A DNA stretch of 64,000 nt from Variovorax sp. SG517 (GTDB lineage: Bacteria; Pseudomonadota; Gammaproteobacteria; Burkholderiales; Burkholderiaceae_C): assembly GCF_013376045.1 (NCBI RefSeq), contig NZ_JABMJG010000002.1, positions 744,001 to 808,000 of the forward strand, written 5' to 3'. The position numbers and the translations under genes were made by a program. Below are positions 62,794 through 64,000 of the stretch, piece by piece. Numbering within the stretch: position 1 is the stretch's first letter; each line of letters starts with the position of its first letter. The notes beneath the pieces are model-generated. The model made no database searches and had not been told where the DNA came from. It saw nothing but the letters and a program-made list of their open reading frames with translations.

Positions 62794-63114
62794 TCAGCTT
62801 TCGGGCGATTCGGGTTCGGGCGAGCCCGCCGGGCGTGCCTTGCGCTTTGCCGGCTTGGCCAGGATCTCGATGTAGAACTGCTTGCCGCCCTCCTTCGCCA
62901 CGCCGTCGATCAGGCCGGTGATGGCGGAAAGGTGGATGACTTCGGCCGATTCCTGCGAAGCGCCGAAGCGGCAGTCGAAGTCCCAATAGTCCATGCCCTC
63001 GGGCAGTTCGCGGCGCCGCTCACGCTTGATGTACTTGCGGATCTCGTGCTTGATGGCTTCGAGTAGACGGTCGGGGTGCTTGCCCTCGACCTGAAGCTGG
63101 AAGGTTTTTCTCAT
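62794..63114 (-). CDS. DUF6172-like small protein
   Basis: 106 residues from ATG 63114. The body (MRKTFQLQVEGKHPDRLLEAIKHEIRKYIKRERRR, continuing GMDYWDFDCRFGAS) resembles a small conserved family of proteobacteria annotated as DUF6172; function unknown. The Lys/Arg-rich helix could bind nucleic acid. It is convergent with the Ldh2 gene (7 bases) and divergent from the histone-deacetylase-like gene. Confidence 0.75.
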   Translation of the reverse strand: MRKTFQLQVEGKHPDRLLEAIKHEIRKYIKRERRRELPEGMDYWDFDCRFGASQESAEVIHLSAITGLIDGVAKEGGKQFYIEILAKPAKRKARPAGSPEPESPES

Positions 63115-63204
63115 GGGTGATCGTAACCAATGTGGCATGGGCACCGAACTTGCTCGCTACGATGACCGCCGGGCCCATTCCGCGGCCGCCACGCCGAACC
63201 GTCC

Positions 63205-64000
63205 ATGCTGACCTTTTTCCATCCGGAGCAACTGCTGCACCATCCGCGCAGCTACCTGTCGCGCGGGCAGATGCGCACCCCGCAGGAAGTCCCCGAGCGT
63301 GCGCTGCGGCTCGTCGAAGCCGCGCGATCGCTGGGCTTCGACCTGCAGACGCCGCCCGATGCCGGCACGGCGCCCCTTGCCGCAGTGCACGGCGCCGACT
63401 ACCTGCGCTTCCTCGAGGAAGCCCATGCCGAATGGAAGCGGATGCCGGCCGACTGGGGCGACGAGGTGATGTCGAACATCTTCGTGCGCGAGCCCAACCG
63501 CCTACGCGGCATCCTCGCCAAGGCGGCGCGCTATTTGGCCGACGGCAGTTGTCCGGTAGGTGCCCAGACGTGGCGATCGGCGTACTGGTCGGCCCAGAGC
63601 GCGGTGGCGGGCGCGGAGGCCATCGCCGGCGGAGCGCGCGCGGCCTATGCGCTGTGCCGTCCACCCGGCCACCATGCGCGCGCCGATGCCGCCGGCGGCT
63701 TCTGCTACCTCAACAACGCCGCCATCGCCGCCCAGGCGCTGCGCGGGCGCTTCGCGCGCGTGGCGGTGCTCGACACCGACATGCACCACGGCCAGGGCGT
63801 GCAGGAAATCTTCTACGGCCGCAGCGACGTGCTGTACGTGTCGATCCACGGCGACCCGACCAACTTCTACCCGGCGGTGGCCGGCTACGAGGACGAGTGC
63901 GGGGCCGACGACGGCGAGGGCTTCAACGTCAACTTCCCGATGCCGCACGGCGCGCCGGAACCGGTCTTCTTCGAGCGGCTCGACGACGCGGCGCAGGTGC
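63205..64000 (+). CDS. Histone deacetylase-family protein (acetylpolyamine amidohydrolase-like), 5' part
   Basis: The first 265 codons; the gene runs off the right edge. The catalytic His pair H156-H157 is in RPPGHHARAD. GFCYLNNAAIAAQAL and the zinc-binding DTDMHHGQGVQEIFY follow, then SIHGDPTNFYPAVAGY. This fits the bacterial AphA/HDAC family, zinc enzymes that deacetylate acetylpolyamines or similar amides. The second zinc ligand region is outside the window. It starts 91 bases from the divergent DUF6172-like gene. Confidence 0.88.
   Translation, partial: MLTFFHPEQLLHHPRSYLSRGQMRTPQEVPERALRLVEAARSLGFDLQTPPDAGTAPLAAVHGADYLRFLEEAHAEWKRMPADWGDEVMSNIFVREPNRLRGILAKAARYLADGSCPVGAQTWRSAYWSAQSAVAGAEAIAGGARAAYALCRPPGHHARADAAGGFCYLNNAAIAAQALRGRFARVAVLDTDMHHGQGVQEIFYGRSDVLYVSIHGDPTNFYPAVAGYEDECGADDGEGFNVNFPMPHGAPEPVFFERLDDAAQV

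Overview
The window reads as chromosomal core sequence from a high-GC betaproteobacterium of the Comamonadaceae (Burkholderiales), most like Variovorax. This rests on gene order (rpsB to rnhB envelope cluster, carAB-Kdo hydroxylase-greA, rlmE-ftsH-folP-glmM), on protein resemblance and on uniform GC-rich codon use; no rRNA or species marker is present. I see no insertion sequence, prophage, CRISPR array, integron or compositional island.

Layout. 1-2.9 kb: 3' end of lexA, a small unknown gene, a D-2-hydroxyacid dehydrogenase overlapping an MFS transporter. 3.0-8.7 kb: a plus-strand acyl-CoA catabolism block (3-hydroxyacyl-CoA dehydrogenase, PaaG-like enoyl-CoA hydratase/isomerase, Crp/Fnr regulator, aminoglycoside-phosphotransferase-like kinase, ACAD10/11-type acyl-CoA dehydrogenase), closed by a REP-like palindrome and a terminator. 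8.7-14.3 kb (minus): acetyltransferase, glmM, folP, ftsH, rlmE, with yhbY and a putative glycosyltransferase diverging on plus. 15.6-22.8 kb (minus): DUF4149 membrane protein, greA, Kdo hydroxylase, carB, carA, SpoU/TrmH-type RNA methyltransferase. 22.8-37.3 kb (minus): the conserved translation/envelope cluster, in transcription order rpsB, tsf, pyrH, frr, uppS, cdsA, dxr, rseP, bamA, skp, lpxD, fabZ, lpxA, lpxB, rnhB. It joins translation, UMP supply, isoprenoid and phospholipid synthesis, outer-membrane protein assembly and lipid A synthesis. 37.5-45.3 kb: amidase, DadA-like oxidoreductase, small membrane protein, NAD(P)HX repair enzyme, short-chain dehydrogenase, RNase R. 45.3-48.5 kb: two tandem tRNA-Leu(CAG), rimO, phaR, a small Cys-rich protein, tRNA-Val(GAC). 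48.5-52.6 kb: relA, an alpha/beta hydrolase, 3-hydroxybutyrate dehydrogenase. 52.6-56.2 kb: SIMPL protein, a small exported protein, an OmpR/EnvZ-type two-component pair. 56.2-64 kb: ispF-ispD, then mfd-serB-Ldh2 dehydrogenase coupled by ATGA overlaps, a DUF6172-like protein, and the 5' part of a histone-deacetylase-family gene cut by the window end.

The most interesting system is the 3.0-8.7 kb block. Its acyl-CoA dehydrogenase carries the ADGPDEVH segment of the ACAD10/11 type where ordinary family members have the catalytic YEG glutamate, and it sits directly after a kinase-like gene. In levulinate catabolism (LvaA/LvaC) and in mammalian ACAD10/11 this pair removes a 4-hydroxyl group by phosphorylation and elimination. 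With a hydratase and a 3-hydroxyacyl-CoA dehydrogenase next door, the block could form a complete 4-hydroxyacyl-CoA to 3-ketoacyl-CoA route. Other points worth checking are an apparent ATC start codon for RNase R behind a strong Shine-Dalgarno, the ftsH terminator lying inside the first codons of folP, and a hairpin that would mask the carA ribosome-binding site. No intergenic stretch exceeds about 220 bases.
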